From contig JABZGR010000007.1 of NCBI GenBank assembly GCA_015259125.1, positions 1 through 64,000 on the forward strand: 64,000 bases of DNA. The letters are read 5' to 3'. Positions 47,161 to 56,625 of the stretch are shown here, piece by piece. A program made the position numbers and the translations under genes. The stretch is from Alloprevotella tannerae. GTDB lineage: Bacteria > Bacteroidota > Bacteroidia > Bacteroidales > Bacteroidaceae. Numbering within the stretch: the first letter of the stretch is position 1; every line of letters starts with the position of its first letter. Below the pieces are notes generated by a model, which saw nothing but the letters and a program-made list of their open reading frames with translations, had not been told where the DNA came from and searched no databases.

Positions 47161-48498
47161 ATGAAAACCGAAAAAATCATGGCCGACCTGGAGGCTAAAC
47201 ACCCAGGCGAAAAAGAGTACTTACAAGCAGTGCGTGAGGTGCTTCTTTCAATCGAAGATGTTTACAATCAACATCCAGAGTTTGAAAAAGTAAAACTCAT
47301 TGAGCGTTTGGTAGAGCCGGATCGTATTTTGACGTTCCGTGTGCCTTGGGTTGATGACCAAGGTGAAGTACATGTAAACCTCGGTTACCGCGTACAATTT
47401 AATAACGCAATTGGCCCGTACAAAGGCGGTCTTCGTTTTCACCCGAGCGTTACGCTTAGCATCTTGAAGTTCTTAGGCTTTGAGCAAATCTTTAAGAACG
47501 CATTGACAACGTTGCCTATGGGTGGCGGTAAAGGTGGTTCTGACTTTGCTCCTCGCGGTAAAAGCGATAGCGAAATTATGAGATTCTGCCAGGCATTTAT
47601 GCTTGAAGCTCACAAGATCCTTGGCCCAGATATGGACGTACCTGCCGGCGATATTGGCGTAGGTGGTCGTGAAGTTGGTTACCTCTATGGTATGTATAAG
47701 AAATTGACTCACGAGTGCACTGGTACAATGACGGGTAAAGGCCGCGAATTTGGCGGTAGCATTCTTCGTCCTGAAGCAACGGGCTTTGGCGCTTGCTATT
47801 TCTTGAAGCAAATGTTGAACGATTACAACATGGATATCAAGGATAAGACTGTTGCTGTTTCTGGTTTTGGAAACGTAGCTTGGGGTGCAATTAAGAAAGC
47901 GACAGAACTCGGTGCTAAGTGCGTTACGCTTTCTGGTCCTGACGGCTATATCTATGATCCGGATGGTATTAGCGGTGACAAGATCGATTATATGCTTGAG
48001 CTTCGTTCTTCTGGCAATGATATCTGCGCACCTTATGCTGAGAAATATCCGAATGCTAAATTCTTCGCAGGTCGCAAGCCTTGGGAAGTTAAGGTTGATA
48101 TCGCTATGCCTTGTGCAACTCAAAACGAGTTGAACGAAGATGATGCAAAAGCACTCGTTGCTAATGGTGTTAAGTGCGTTGCTGAGGTAAGCAATATGGG
48201 CTGTACAGCTGAAGCTATTGATTATTTTATCGCTCAGAAGACTCCGTTTGCTCCTGGTAAGGCTGTTAACTCTGGTGGTGTTGCTACGTCTGGTCTTGAA
48301 ATGACTCAAAACGCTATGCACATCTATTGGAGCGCTGAAGAAGTTGATGAGAGATTGCACACTATTATGAAAGACGTTCATGAGCAATGTCTCGCTTATG
48401 GTAAGCAAGCTGATGGCTATATCAACTACGTACGTGGTGCAAACATTGCAGGCTTTATGAAGGTTGCTAATGCAATGATTGGCCAGGGCATCATCTAA
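47161..48498 (+). CDS. gdhA: Glutamate dehydrogenase
   Basis: A 445-aa hexameric dehydrogenase that interconverts glutamate and 2-oxoglutarate plus ammonia. The substrate-binding domain has KGGLRFHPSV and the catalytic-lysine loop LPMGGGKGGSDF. The Rossmann domain has VAVSGFGNVAWGA, and the C-terminal ANSGGVATSG-like stretch appears as NSGGVATSGLEMTQN. The length and sequence fit the NADP(H)- or dual-type bacterial enzyme; coenzyme choice is not settled by eye. It has its own strong promoter and terminator. In an amino-acid fermenter it would supply 2-oxoglutarate to the kor complex. Confidence 0.96.
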   Translation: MKTEKIMADLEAKHPGEKEYLQAVREVLLSIEDVYNQHPEFEKVKLIERLVEPDRILTFRVPWVDDQGEVHVNLGYRVQFNNAIGPYKGGLRFHPSVTLSILKFLGFEQIFKNALTTLPMGGGKGGSDFAPRGKSDSEIMRFCQAFMLEAHKILGPDMDVPAGDIGVGGREVGYLYGMYKKLTHECTGTMTGKGREFGGSILRPEATGFGACYFLKQMLNDYNMDIKDKTVAVSGFGNVAWGAIKKATELGAKCVTLSGPDGYIYDPDGISGDKIDYMLELRSSGNDICAPYAEKYPNAKFFAGRKPWEVKVDIAMPCATQNELNEDDAKALVANGVKCVAEVSNMGCTAEAIDYFIAQKTPFAPGKAVNSGGVATSGLEMTQNAMHIYWSAEEVDERLHTIMKDVHEQCLAYGKQADGYINYVRGANIAGFMKVANAMIGQGII

Positions 48499-48529
48499 TT
48501 CTGAATTCAGAATATTAGAAATTATAATG

Positions 48530-48564
48530 AAGAGATGCACGGAATTTCCGTGCATCTCTTTTCT
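48530..48564 (+). terminator. Rho-independent terminator after gdhA
   Basis: A near-continuous 15-bp palindrome (AAGAGATGCACGGAA at 48530-48544 and its complement at 48546-48560) followed by TTCT, 31 bp after the stop codon. Confidence 0.85.
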
Positions 48565-48721
48565 GTATCCGTATAGCACCAATCATAATGCCCAAAATCG
48601 ACCATGAAGTGAAACATTTGCGAATATAATACATTCTGTCCCTCTTTTCTGCGCTTTAGCAAGGGATTGAAACAACATAATCACTAAATTCGCAGGAAAA
48701 GAAATACGAAACATCAATAAT

Positions 48722-50386
48722 ATGCTACGAACAATAAATGTACGCTGTAAAAATACGGGCAAGACACATAGAGTCCCAGCCGGCTTTACGATGGAAGAAG
48801 TCTATGATATGCTTGAAATCAACTTGCCCTACGAATGTACGAGCGTCAAGGTCAACAATAAGACCGAAGGACTTCATTATACAATTTATAATGACAAGGA
48901 TATAGAGTTTATTGATATCACAAATCCTTCCGGAATGCGTACCTATACACGCTCTTTATTTTTTGTTTTATACAAAGCTGTGTGTGAAGTTTATCCTCAA
49001 GCGCGCCTAAGGATAGATACACCTGTCTCTAATGGCTACTATTGTCGCCTGTCGGGTTTGCCTGCCGGAGTGAATGGCGACGTAGTCGTAGCTTTGCGCA
49101 ATAAAATGAAGGCAATAATTGATGCCAACTTGCCTTATCATAGGATAACAGCACCAACAGACGAAGCAATCGCACTTTTTCGGCAGCATAGATTGGAGGA
49201 TAAGGCTCAATTATTGGAAGGTTCCGGCCTACTATACACAACCTATTATACATTAGGCGGTACGCCGGATTATTTCTATGGTTCACTCTTGATAAACACA
49301 GGCCAATTGCAGCTGTTCGATCTTGTGCCTTATTACGATGGTTTATTATTGCGTGTGCCCGATCCTAAAAATCCAAAGGAATTAAAGCCAATGATTGATC
49401 AGCGCAAGATGTTTGACGTCTTCAATGAGCAACATCGCTGGCAAGAGATTTTAGGAATTTCCACGATAGGCCAATTCAATAAAGCTTGTTCGGAAGGAGG
49501 AACAGACGAACTAATCAACATTTCAGAAGCTCTGCAAGAGAAACGCATCAGCGCCTTGGCAGATCGCATAGCGAATCAACCTGCGATTAAGGTAATCTTA
49601 ATTTCAGGTCCCTCGTCCAGTGGAAAAACTACTTTCTGCAAGCGTTTAGCCGTACAGTTGTCTGCTTGCGGTAAGCGTCCTATGACAATTTCTTTAGATG
49701 ATTACTTTGTTGATCGCAGCAAAACCCCACTTGATGAGCAGGGGGAATATGATTATGAGCATATTAATGCGATGAATATTTCGCTACTCAACAAACAATT
49801 GGACGAATTGCTGAAAGGAGAGACCGTAGAATTGCCCAAGTTTAACTTTTTACGCGGTATCTGCGAGAAAAGTGGGATAAAAATACGAATGGAAGAGGGT
49901 ACACTGCTTATTTTAGAGGGAATACATGCGCTCAATCCTATGCTTACAGCACAGATTTCCAATGAATGTAAATTCAAAATCTATGCCTCTGCGCTAACTA
50001 CTATTCTTTTAGATGATCATAATTATATTCCAACGGCCGATAATCGTTTATTGCGACGTATAATCCGTGATTTTAAATATCGCGGATATAGTGCAGAAGA
50101 AACGATTCGGCGTTGGCCGTCTGTTCGCTCCGGCGAAGAGAAGTGGATTTTCCCTTATCAGGAGGAAGCTGATGTGATGATGAACACCGCACTTTTATTT
50201 GAGTTTGCTGCTCTTCGTAATCAAGCGCTCCCTCTTTTGGAACAAGTTCCGGAAAATGTGCCGGAGTATTCAGAGGCTTACCGCCTGCGCAAGTTTCTAT
50301 CTTACCTCAAACCGATTTCCATCAGAAATCTACCGCCCACATCTTTGTTGCGAGAATTTCTTGGTGGTAGTGTTTTTCGCTATTGA
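48722..50386 (+). CDS. Nucleoside (uridine-like) kinase fused to a TGS/ThrRS-like N-terminal region
   Basis: A 554-aa protein with three parts. Residues 1-65 look like a ubiquitin-like TGS domain (INVRCKNTGKTHRVPAG). Residues 65-260 resemble the second N-terminal (editing-like) region of threonyl-tRNA synthetase. Residues 285-500 form a P-loop kinase of the uridine kinase/PRK group, with Walker A GPSSSGKT (296-303), SLDDYFVDR, and EGIHALNP. The architecture is known from Bacteroidetes and Thermotoga relatives annotated as nucleoside or uridine kinase. Phosphorylation of uridine/cytidine is inferred from the kinase domain; the role of the N-terminal fusion is unknown to me. Confidence 0.85.
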   Translation: MLRTINVRCKNTGKTHRVPAGFTMEEVYDMLEINLPYECTSVKVNNKTEGLHYTIYNDKDIEFIDITNPSGMRTYTRSLFFVLYKAVCEVYPQARLRIDTPVSNGYYCRLSGLPAGVNGDVVVALRNKMKAIIDANLPYHRITAPTDEAIALFRQHRLEDKAQLLEGSGLLYTTYYTLGGTPDYFYGSLLINTGQLQLFDLVPYYDGLLLRVPDPKNPKELKPMIDQRKMFDVFNEQHRWQEILGISTIGQFNKACSEGGTDELINISEALQEKRISALADRIANQPAIKVILISGPSSSGKTTFCKRLAVQLSACGKRPMTISLDDYFVDRSKTPLDEQGEYDYEHINAMNISLLNKQLDELLKGETVELPKFNFLRGICEKSGIKIRMEEGTLLILEGIHALNPMLTAQISNECKFKIYASALTTILLDDHNYIPTADNRLLRRIIRDFKYRGYSAEETIRRWPSVRSGEEKWIFPYQEEADVMMNTALLFEFAALRNQALPLLEQVPENVPEYSEAYRLRKFLSYLKPISIRNLPPTSLLREFLGGSVFRY

Positions 50387-51200
50387 TAAAACTAAAAATG
50401 CGTCTATCAGTCGTAGAGTGACGGATGTCTCAATTGCCATCCATCTCTGTTTTTATACTTCAAGTGAAAAATAGACTTTTACATAGAAACATCTATAAAT
50501 GAAAGGATTGAGGAGATAAAGATAATTATCGTAAATGCAAGTTGCAGTGACGAAGATGCTAAAAGCCTATTTTACTACCTCAAAAAGAGGGTAGCATCCA
50601 CTGAAATACAAGTCTGAAAGATAGGCTTGACCAAAGTACCATCGTAAGAGTAGGTTCGTACTATCGTAGTGGTACAAACCTACTCTCGTGTAAGGATATA
50701 CGTACCATCACGATGGTACATTCTACTTTCTTGTTGGAAGTAACAAAAAATATAGTATAGTATATTGTTAATCAATTGAATATATGTAATAGAAGGAGTT
50801 TTACTTTAACACAAAAGAACTTGTGAGTGCTCAATGTGAATGCTGAATAAAGGGGTGGAAGTGGGCGTTATCTATCACAAATTTCGTTGTTCTTATATAA
50901 GGAAATAGAGGAGGAGAGAATAAGTTCTCAAGCTACAAACTCGCCTCAAAATCATTGCATAATGCCTCCTTGATGGATGATAGACGACTTTTGTGAGATG
51001 AATCAGGCACGCAAGGCGTAAAATCTTTATCTCAATGATTGGGATATGCTTCTAAAATGCTTATTTTTGCATAGCGAACAGGCAGTATTGAAGTTGTAAG
51101 TAGCTGGTTATGGCTTATGCTCAGGGAATATAACAACATTTGTAGTTTACTGTTAAAACTAAGTCGTTTAGGATAATTCTGAACAACAAAGAAAGATCTT
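50387..51200. other. 810-bp gene-free stretch with the best repeat array
   Basis: Between the nucleoside kinase and nadA. It holds the five-unit array at 50636-50745 and AT-rich sequence. I found no clear promoter for nadA and no RNA gene. Confidence 0.55.
50636..50745. repeat. 22-bp tandem repeat array 7 (5 units)
   Basis: Units start at 50636, 50658, 50680, 50702 and 50724. The fourth unit begins GTACCATCACGATGGTAC, an 18-bp palindrome (GTACCATC and GATGGTAC around AC), followed by a 4-bp spacer. Unit two is GTACTATCGTAGTGGTAC. This array defines the family consensus best. Confidence 0.9.
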
Positions 51201-52196
51201 ATGGATTTAAAAGCATCTTGGATTGAAAAAGGTTTTATTGATGAACCTATCCCTCAAGGTTTAGATTTGAAACAAGAAATTAGACAGTTGTGTGAGGAAA
51301 AGAATGCTATTATTCTCGCACATTATTATACAATCGGCGAATTGCAGGATTTGGCTGATTTTGTTGGCGATAGTCTTGCCTTGGCACAAAAGGCTGCTAC
51401 TACAGATGCTGATATTATAGTGATGTGCGGTGTGCATTTTATGGCTGAAACCAATAAGATTCTCTGTCCGAATAAAAAAGTACTGATTCCGGATCTGAAC
51501 TCTTCTTGCTCTTTGGCTGAGAGTTGTCCGGGTGAAGACTTTGCAAAGTTTGTTGCAGCACACCCTGATCATAAAGTAATCTCATACGTCAATACTTCTG
51601 CTGCGACAAAGGCTGTGACAGATGTGGTCGTGACATCAAGTAATGCGAAACAGATTGTCGAAAGCTTTCCCAAAGAGCAGAAACTTATATTCGGGCCGGA
51701 TAAAAACTTAGGTAGTTACATTAATTCTATTACCGGACGTAATATGTTACTTTGGGATGGTGCCTGCCATGTGCACGAGCGTTTCTCCATAGAGAAGATT
51801 ATCGATCTAAAGGAGCAAAATTCCGGAGCAAAAGTCTTAGCTCATCCGGAATGTAAAGGGCCTGTTTTGAAACTAGCTGATGTTGTTGGTTCTACGGCTA
51901 ACTTGTTGAAGTATGCTGTTAATAGTTTGGATAAGACTTTTATTGTCGTCACAGAAAGCGGTATTCTTCATGAGATGCAAAATAAGTGTCCTGATAAGCG
52001 CTTTATCCCTGTTCCGCCTGATGATAGCACATGTGCTTGCAACGAATGCAATTATATGCGTCTGAATAGAATGGAGAAGGTCTATAATTGTTTGAAATAT
52101 GAATGGCCGGAAGTAGATGTCGACAAGCAAGTTGCAGAACGAGCTGTACGCCCTATCAAAGCTATGCTTGATATTTCTGCCCGTTTAGGCTTATAA
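51201..52196 (+). CDS. nadA: Quinolinate synthase
   Basis: This 331-aa [4Fe-4S] enzyme condenses iminoaspartate with dihydroxyacetone phosphate to quinolinate in NAD synthesis. Cluster ligands are Cys103 in DLNSSCSLA, Cys218 in AHPECKGP and one of the cysteines in CACNEC (278-283). The HYYTIGELQDLADFVGDS segment near residue 41 is the substrate site. nadB and nadC are not adjacent here. An ADP-ribosylglycohydrolase gene follows 48 bp later on the same strand. Confidence 0.96.
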   Translation: MDLKASWIEKGFIDEPIPQGLDLKQEIRQLCEEKNAIILAHYYTIGELQDLADFVGDSLALAQKAATTDADIIVMCGVHFMAETNKILCPNKKVLIPDLNSSCSLAESCPGEDFAKFVAAHPDHKVISYVNTSAATKAVTDVVVTSSNAKQIVESFPKEQKLIFGPDKNLGSYINSITGRNMLLWDGACHVHERFSIEKIIDLKEQNSGAKVLAHPECKGPVLKLADVVGSTANLLKYAVNSLDKTFIVVTESGILHEMQNKCPDKRFIPVPPDDSTCACNECNYMRLNRMEKVYNCLKYEWPEVDVDKQVAERAVRPIKAMLDISARLGL

Positions 52197-52244
52197 TTGC
52201 TGATTTGGTTACGGCGATTATTGACTTCTAGGAAAAGAGCCTTT

Positions 52245-53057
52245 ATGATGCAAAGATCTGCGACGATTATGGGTGCTATTATTGGCGATACCATTGGCTC
52301 CACTTATGAGTTTAATCCCACGAAGGACTATAATTTCCCTTTGTATGATGATGCTATGAACTATACGGACGATAGTATTATGACGATTGCCGTAGCTGAT
52401 TGGGTATTGAAGGATGAGTCTTTATCGCCGATGAAGCTGATTCACACAATGAGGTACTATGGAAATAAATACAACCCTCCAAAAGGAGGATATGGTCATC
52501 TTTTCTCTGAATGGCTTAGACATGCAGAGATGAAAGCTTACAATTCGTGGGGAAATGGATCTGCTATGCGTGTTTCAGCCATAGGGTTTGCCTTTCCTAC
52601 GTTAGATAAAACGCTGAAAGTAGCAGAGATTTCTGCGGCTGTTACGCATAATCGTCCAGAGGGAATTAAAGGGGCGCAAGCAACGGCCGCTGCGATTTTT
52701 CTAGCCCGTAAAGGAGAGAGTAAAGAGACAATACGTAAATATATAACGGAAACATTTGGCTATAATTTAAATAGAACTTGTGAGGAAATTCGGCCAACTT
52801 ATCAGTTTGAAGCAAGTTGTCAGGAGACTGTTCCACAAGCTATTGTGGCCTTTTTAGATAGCAAGGATTATTTAGATGCAATCAGATTAGGCATTTCGTT
52901 GGGCGGAGATGCTGACACGATTGCCGCCATTACTGGTGCAATTGCAGCAGCTTTTTATAAAAAAGTGCCTTTGGACCTCTATGATCGAGTCTTAGCAAAA
53001 TTACCTAAGGATTTAGAGGCTATAACATTATTGTTTGAAGCCAAGGTCCTTGCTTAA
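52245..53057 (+). CDS. ADP-ribosylglycohydrolase family protein
   Basis: A 270-aa DraG-type fold protein. The two magnesium-binding segments are YTDDSIMT (near residue 38) and GGDADTIAAITGAIAAA (near 220), with the family opening IMGAIIGDTIGSTYEF. It would remove ADP-ribose from proteins or nucleic acids, or cleave an ADP-ribosyl compound. The frame extends back to a TTG at 52197. I prefer the ATG at 52245, preceded by AGGAAAAGAG as a possible ribosome-binding site; 52269 is an alternative. It lies just after nadA, and no ADP-ribosyltransferase is nearby, so the target is unknown. Confidence 0.88.
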   Translation: MMQRSATIMGAIIGDTIGSTYEFNPTKDYNFPLYDDAMNYTDDSIMTIAVADWVLKDESLSPMKLIHTMRYYGNKYNPPKGGYGHLFSEWLRHAEMKAYNSWGNGSAMRVSAIGFAFPTLDKTLKVAEISAAVTHNRPEGIKGAQATAAAIFLARKGESKETIRKYITETFGYNLNRTCEEIRPTYQFEASCQETVPQAIVAFLDSKDYLDAIRLGISLGGDADTIAAITGAIAAAFYKKVPLDLYDRVLAKLPKDLEAITLLFEAKVLA

Positions 53058-53064
53058 TTAAAAT

Positions 53065-53102
53065 AATCCCTCTTTAAGCGTAATACTTAAAGAGGGATTT
53101 AT
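53065..53102. terminator. Bidirectional terminator between the ARH and tkt genes
   Basis: A perfect 14-bp stem (AATCCCTCTTTAAG at 53065-53078 and its complement at 53086-53099) with a 7-nt loop. It lies between convergent genes, 7 bp from one stop and 32 bp from the other, and can serve both. Confidence 0.8.
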
Positions 53103-53133
53103 GATTATTGTAGACTGATGCTACGATATTTTC

Positions 53134-55155
53134 TTACTTAACAAAGTCAATAATCTTATCTGCTACTTGTTGTGGTGTAAAGCCTAACTTATCGTCCAAC
53201 ACTTGATAAGGTGCAGAATAACCAAAATGATCTAAGCCATAGATGTAGCCGTTGCTGCCTACTAATCCTTCAAAAGTAGCAGGTAAGCCAGCCGTCAGCG
53301 CAAAGACTTTTGCATCAGCAGGCAATAACTTCTCTTGATATTCAGCAGACTGTCTGCGGAATAAACCTTCACTTGGGCAACTAATAACTCTGGCTTTAAT
53401 CCTCTTTTCCTGCAATAGAGGCAGTGTATCAACCAAAGTTGAAACTTCTGAACCGCTAGCTAAAAGAATTACATCAGGATGTTCTTCCTTCACAATCTCA
53501 TAAGCGCCTTTTTCTACTCCTATGTAGTCTACGCTTTCAGGAAGGTCTTTAATAGCCTGCCGACTAAAGATAAGAGCAGTCGGAGTTTCCACATTCTCCA
53601 TTGCTAAGCGCCAGCATTGCGTTGCGGCTTGGTTATTACAAGGACGAAATACACGGACGCTGTCTTTGCCACTGTGGTTCTTAAGCTTTTCCATCAAACG
53701 AATTTGTGCTTCCTGCTCAACGGGTTCGTGAGTCGGGCCGTCTTCGCCTACACGGAAAGCGTCATGTGTCCAAACAAACTTAACCGGTGTTTCCATCAAA
53801 GCAGCCATACGGACAGCCGGTTTCATATAATCAGAGAAGACGAAGAAAGTTCCCATTGCGGAAATAATGCCTCCGTGCAACATCATGCCGATACAAACAC
53901 AAGCCATCGAAAGTTCGCTTACACCTGCTTGCAAGAAGCCACCAGCAAAGTTCGTACGAGAGATAGGAGTGGTGTGCGCTAAGAAGCCATCAGTCTTATC
54001 TGAATTGCAAAGATCGGCCGAGCTCACAATCATATTAGGAACATATTCTGACAATAAGGCAAGTACAGCCTTAGAACCATCACGTGTTGCTTTATTTGGC
54101 TTTTGCTCTAATTTATCCCAAGGTATTTCCGGTAACTTCTGATTGAACCAATCACTTAAAAGTTGAGACTTTTCGGGGTTTTCTTGTGCCCACTTCTTTT
54201 CTATCTGTCTGATTAGCTCAACTTCTTGTGTGAGTTTGCCAAGACGTTCTTTATACATCTCCGCTACTTCAGGGAAAATGTGGAAAGGATCTTCAGGATC
54301 TGCGCCTAAGTTCTTAATCGTCTCAACATAAGCATTGCCTCCAAGTGGTGCACCGTGCGTTCCGCAATCGCGTTCAAAGCTTTCGCCGTCAGCCTTTCGT
54401 GCGCCTTTACCCATTATCGTGTGACCGATAATCAACGTAGGACGAGTTGTTTCTTCGTTAGCTGCTTTTAGTGCCTTTCTTATTTGCTCCGGATCGTTTC
54501 CATCGATTTCCAAGACATTCCAGTTCCAAGCCTTATACTTTAGTGCTGTGTCTTCACTCGTCACATCAGCCGTTGGCGTAGAAAGTTGGATATCGTTAGC
54601 ATCGTAGAACATAATGAGATTATCCAAGCCCAAGTGTCCAGCCATACGACCCGCACCTTGCGACACCTCTTCCTGTATGCCGCCATCAGAAATATAAGCA
54701 TAAATCTTTTCGCGTTTAAAGCCCGGATTACCCGTTCTTGCATACAACGCTTTAGCGGCAATAGCAGCTCCGACAGCATAAACATGGCCTTGCCCTAAGG
54801 GGCCACTGGTATTTTCTATACCGCGCTCTACGTTACGTTCAGGGTGTCCCGGTGTAACGGAGTCCCATTGACGGAATTGTTTGAGGTCTTCCATCGTAAA
54901 ACGCTCACAAAGCATTAGAATGCTGTAAAGCATCGGCGACATATGGCCAGGATCTAAGAAGAAGCGGTCGCGACATTCCCAAGCAGGATCTTTGGGATCA
55001 AACGTTAGAAACTCCGAATAGAGTACGTTGATAAAGTCTGCTCCGCCCATAGCGCCACCTGGGTGTCCCGATTTTGCCTTTTCTACCATAGAGGCAACAA
55101 GCACACGGATGTTGTCCGCGGCACGATTCATAAGTTTTGATGAATGTTCCATCAT
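53134..55155 (-). CDS. tkt: Transketolase
   Basis: This 673-aa TPP enzyme moves two-carbon ketol units in the pentose phosphate pathway. KAKSGHPGGAMGGADF lies near the N-terminus, the TPP-Mg motif is seen in YISDGGIQEEVSQGAG and the NLIMFYDANDIQL stretch, and HDAFRVGEDGPTHEPVEQ is the conserved pyrimidine-domain motif. The frame reaches upstream to 55245, but those residues are unlike the family and the -7 element at 55188-55195 lies within them, so the start is the ATG at 55155 (or 55152). It pairs with rpiB for the non-oxidative branch. Confidence 0.96.
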   Translation of the reverse strand: MMEHSSKLMNRAADNIRVLVASMVEKAKSGHPGGAMGGADFINVLYSEFLTFDPKDPAWECRDRFFLDPGHMSPMLYSILMLCERFTMEDLKQFRQWDSVTPGHPERNVERGIENTSGPLGQGHVYAVGAAIAAKALYARTGNPGFKREKIYAYISDGGIQEEVSQGAGRMAGHLGLDNLIMFYDANDIQLSTPTADVTSEDTALKYKAWNWNVLEIDGNDPEQIRKALKAANEETTRPTLIIGHTIMGKGARKADGESFERDCGTHGAPLGGNAYVETIKNLGADPEDPFHIFPEVAEMYKERLGKLTQEVELIRQIEKKWAQENPEKSQLLSDWFNQKLPEIPWDKLEQKPNKATRDGSKAVLALLSEYVPNMIVSSADLCNSDKTDGFLAHTTPISRTNFAGGFLQAGVSELSMACVCIGMMLHGGIISAMGTFFVFSDYMKPAVRMAALMETPVKFVWTHDAFRVGEDGPTHEPVEQEAQIRLMEKLKNHSGKDSVRVFRPCNNQAATQCWRLAMENVETPTALIFSRQAIKDLPESVDYIGVEKGAYEIVKEEHPDVILLASGSEVSTLVDTLPLLQEKRIKARVISCPSEGLFRRQSAEYQEKLLPADAKVFALTAGLPATFEGLVGSNGYIYGLDHFGYSAPYQVLDDKLGFTPQQVADKIIDFVK

Positions 55156-55187
55156 AGCATTAAAACAAAGTGTAAAGTTGTATGCAG

Positions 55188-55195
55188 CAAAAATA
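55188..55195 (-). promoter_or_regulatory. -7 element of tkt promoter
   Basis: TATTTTTG, followed by C, on the minus strand, with TTCG 20 bp upstream as a near -33 box. It predicts a leader of about 30 nt and fixes the tkt start downstream of it. Confidence 0.6.
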
Positions 55196-55264
55196 CAGAT
55201 AAAAAGCGAGTGGGACGAATGATAGACAAAGAAAAACCCTATCATTCATCTTTTTTTGTCAGCA

Positions 55265-56500
55265 TTATTCTTTTAATCCATTAAATTCCAGATCATCCGG
55301 CCCGTAGATCTTTGTGCCCTTTGTAAATCGATTGCTTTTTCGAGGTCTGTTACCAGATACAGCATAATCAGTATAGCCAGCCATCGTCCCCACACCGGGA
55401 TTTCCACCATAAGCTCTCCAGCGTGAGAGTATAGCATCGACATAGCCGTAAGTCTCGCTACCGATCATATAACCATATGAGACAACGGGGTCACGATAAT
55501 AAAGAGGCTGAGTCAAATTCCTAACATAGAAACTGACGTCGTCCCAGAGATGAGGATTTTTGCCATACTTTCGAGCCAAGGCTTGTGCATCTTGAATATG
55601 TCCGACCCCTCCATTATAAGCCGCTAGTACAAACTTGATACGCTCTCCGCTATCTCTAATACCGCTAAATTTCCCTGATAATTCGCGAATGTAGCGTGCG
55701 GCAGCAGCAACATTTTCCTTGGGGTCATTGACATTGGATACGCCTAAATGTATCGCGGTTCTTGGCATAATCTGCATCAATCCCTTAGCGCCGGCATACG
55801 AAGTAGCATTAGGGTCAAAGCCTGATTCTTGATAGCATTGGGCAGCAATGAGTCGCCAGTCCCATCCTGTAATAGCCGAGGCTGCTCTAAATTCATGATC
55901 ATAAACGGAGATAATCCCCTTTTCTCTGGAAAGGTAAGGCGCTCGCATCTTTCTAATAACGGTATTTCGCGTTTCAAAGCGTTTTGTCTCTTCTTTCTGA
56001 ATTTTTAGGGCAACACCTGCACTATACCAATCGTTGAGTGCTTGTGCTAAATCCTCGCTCGATTTATTTACAGCCCAAGATGTAGAAACCTTTTCTTCTT
56101 GTGCTCCGGCTGAAGTAAGTTGTTGACTCTGAATAAAACTTTTCTTTAGCTGATAAACAGCAATATCTATATCTTTATTCTTTAATAGTTGAACCAACTG
56201 TTGTTCATTTTTAGCGAGTTCAACTCGCAGTCGAACACCTTGAGATTGGGCAAAATTTTGCGCCAAAGCATATTGTATGCCCAATCCTTGCCCATTATAA
56301 TCAAAGTAAGTCGTAGGTCCTGAAATCGTACCTATAATTAACTCGCCAGCGTCTAAGATTTGATTAAGATCATAATGAGCATTATTGTCTTTAGTGTTAG
56401 AAATATGCGTAAAGAGAGAGTTTCCCTTCTTTTGTTTATTCGTATTGCAACCAATTAATACCGATAATATGATGAGGAGGTAAAGAAATCTTTGTCGCAT
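55265..56500 (-). CDS. MltF-like membrane-bound lytic transglycosylase
   Basis: A 411-aa lipoprotein with a lipobox ending LIGC (Cys18). Residues 40-190 form a periplasmic solute-binding-like (SBP_bac_3) domain. Residues 205-350 form an SLT transglycosylase domain with catalytic Glu225 in CYQESGFDP, then GAKGLMQIMP and FVLAAYNGGVGH. It cleaves peptidoglycan glycan strands to 1,6-anhydromuropeptides during wall remodelling. It lies 20 bp beyond the old transketolase upstream frame on the same strand, 110 bp before the tkt start. A weak TAATTTCG element lies just upstream at 56508-56515. Confidence 0.92.
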   Translation of the reverse strand: MRQRFLYLLIILSVLIGCNTNKQKKGNSLFTHISNTKDNNAHYDLNQILDAGELIIGTISGPTTYFDYNGQGLGIQYALAQNFAQSQGVRLRVELAKNEQQLVQLLKNKDIDIAVYQLKKSFIQSQQLTSAGAQEEKVSTSWAVNKSSEDLAQALNDWYSAGVALKIQKEETKRFETRNTVIRKMRAPYLSREKGIISVYDHEFRAASAITGWDWRLIAAQCYQESGFDPNATSYAGAKGLMQIMPRTAIHLGVSNVNDPKENVAAAARYIRELSGKFSGIRDSGERIKFVLAAYNGGVGHIQDAQALARKYGKNPHLWDDVSFYVRNLTQPLYYRDPVVSYGYMIGSETYGYVDAILSRWRAYGGNPGVGTMAGYTDYAVSGNRPRKSNRFTKGTKIYGPDDLEFNGLKE

Positions 56501-56625
56501 ATTGGTGCGAAATTACTATTTAACGTGAGTTCGACGAATTACAAGTGTCTATAGATTTGGTGATTAGCGAAATTTGTTGTAATTTTAAGGTGTTAACATA
56601 TAAATAGTTACGAACAAAAATCGCT

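Noticed and set aside
47473..48582. A 369-codon minus-strand frame across gdhA
   Set aside because: It lies fully antisense to a certain gene and shows no protein features; codon bias of gdhA keeps that frame open.
50636..50745. CRISPR array
   Set aside because: The 22-bp units are contiguous with only 4-bp spacers, the units are degenerate, and no cas genes lie nearby.
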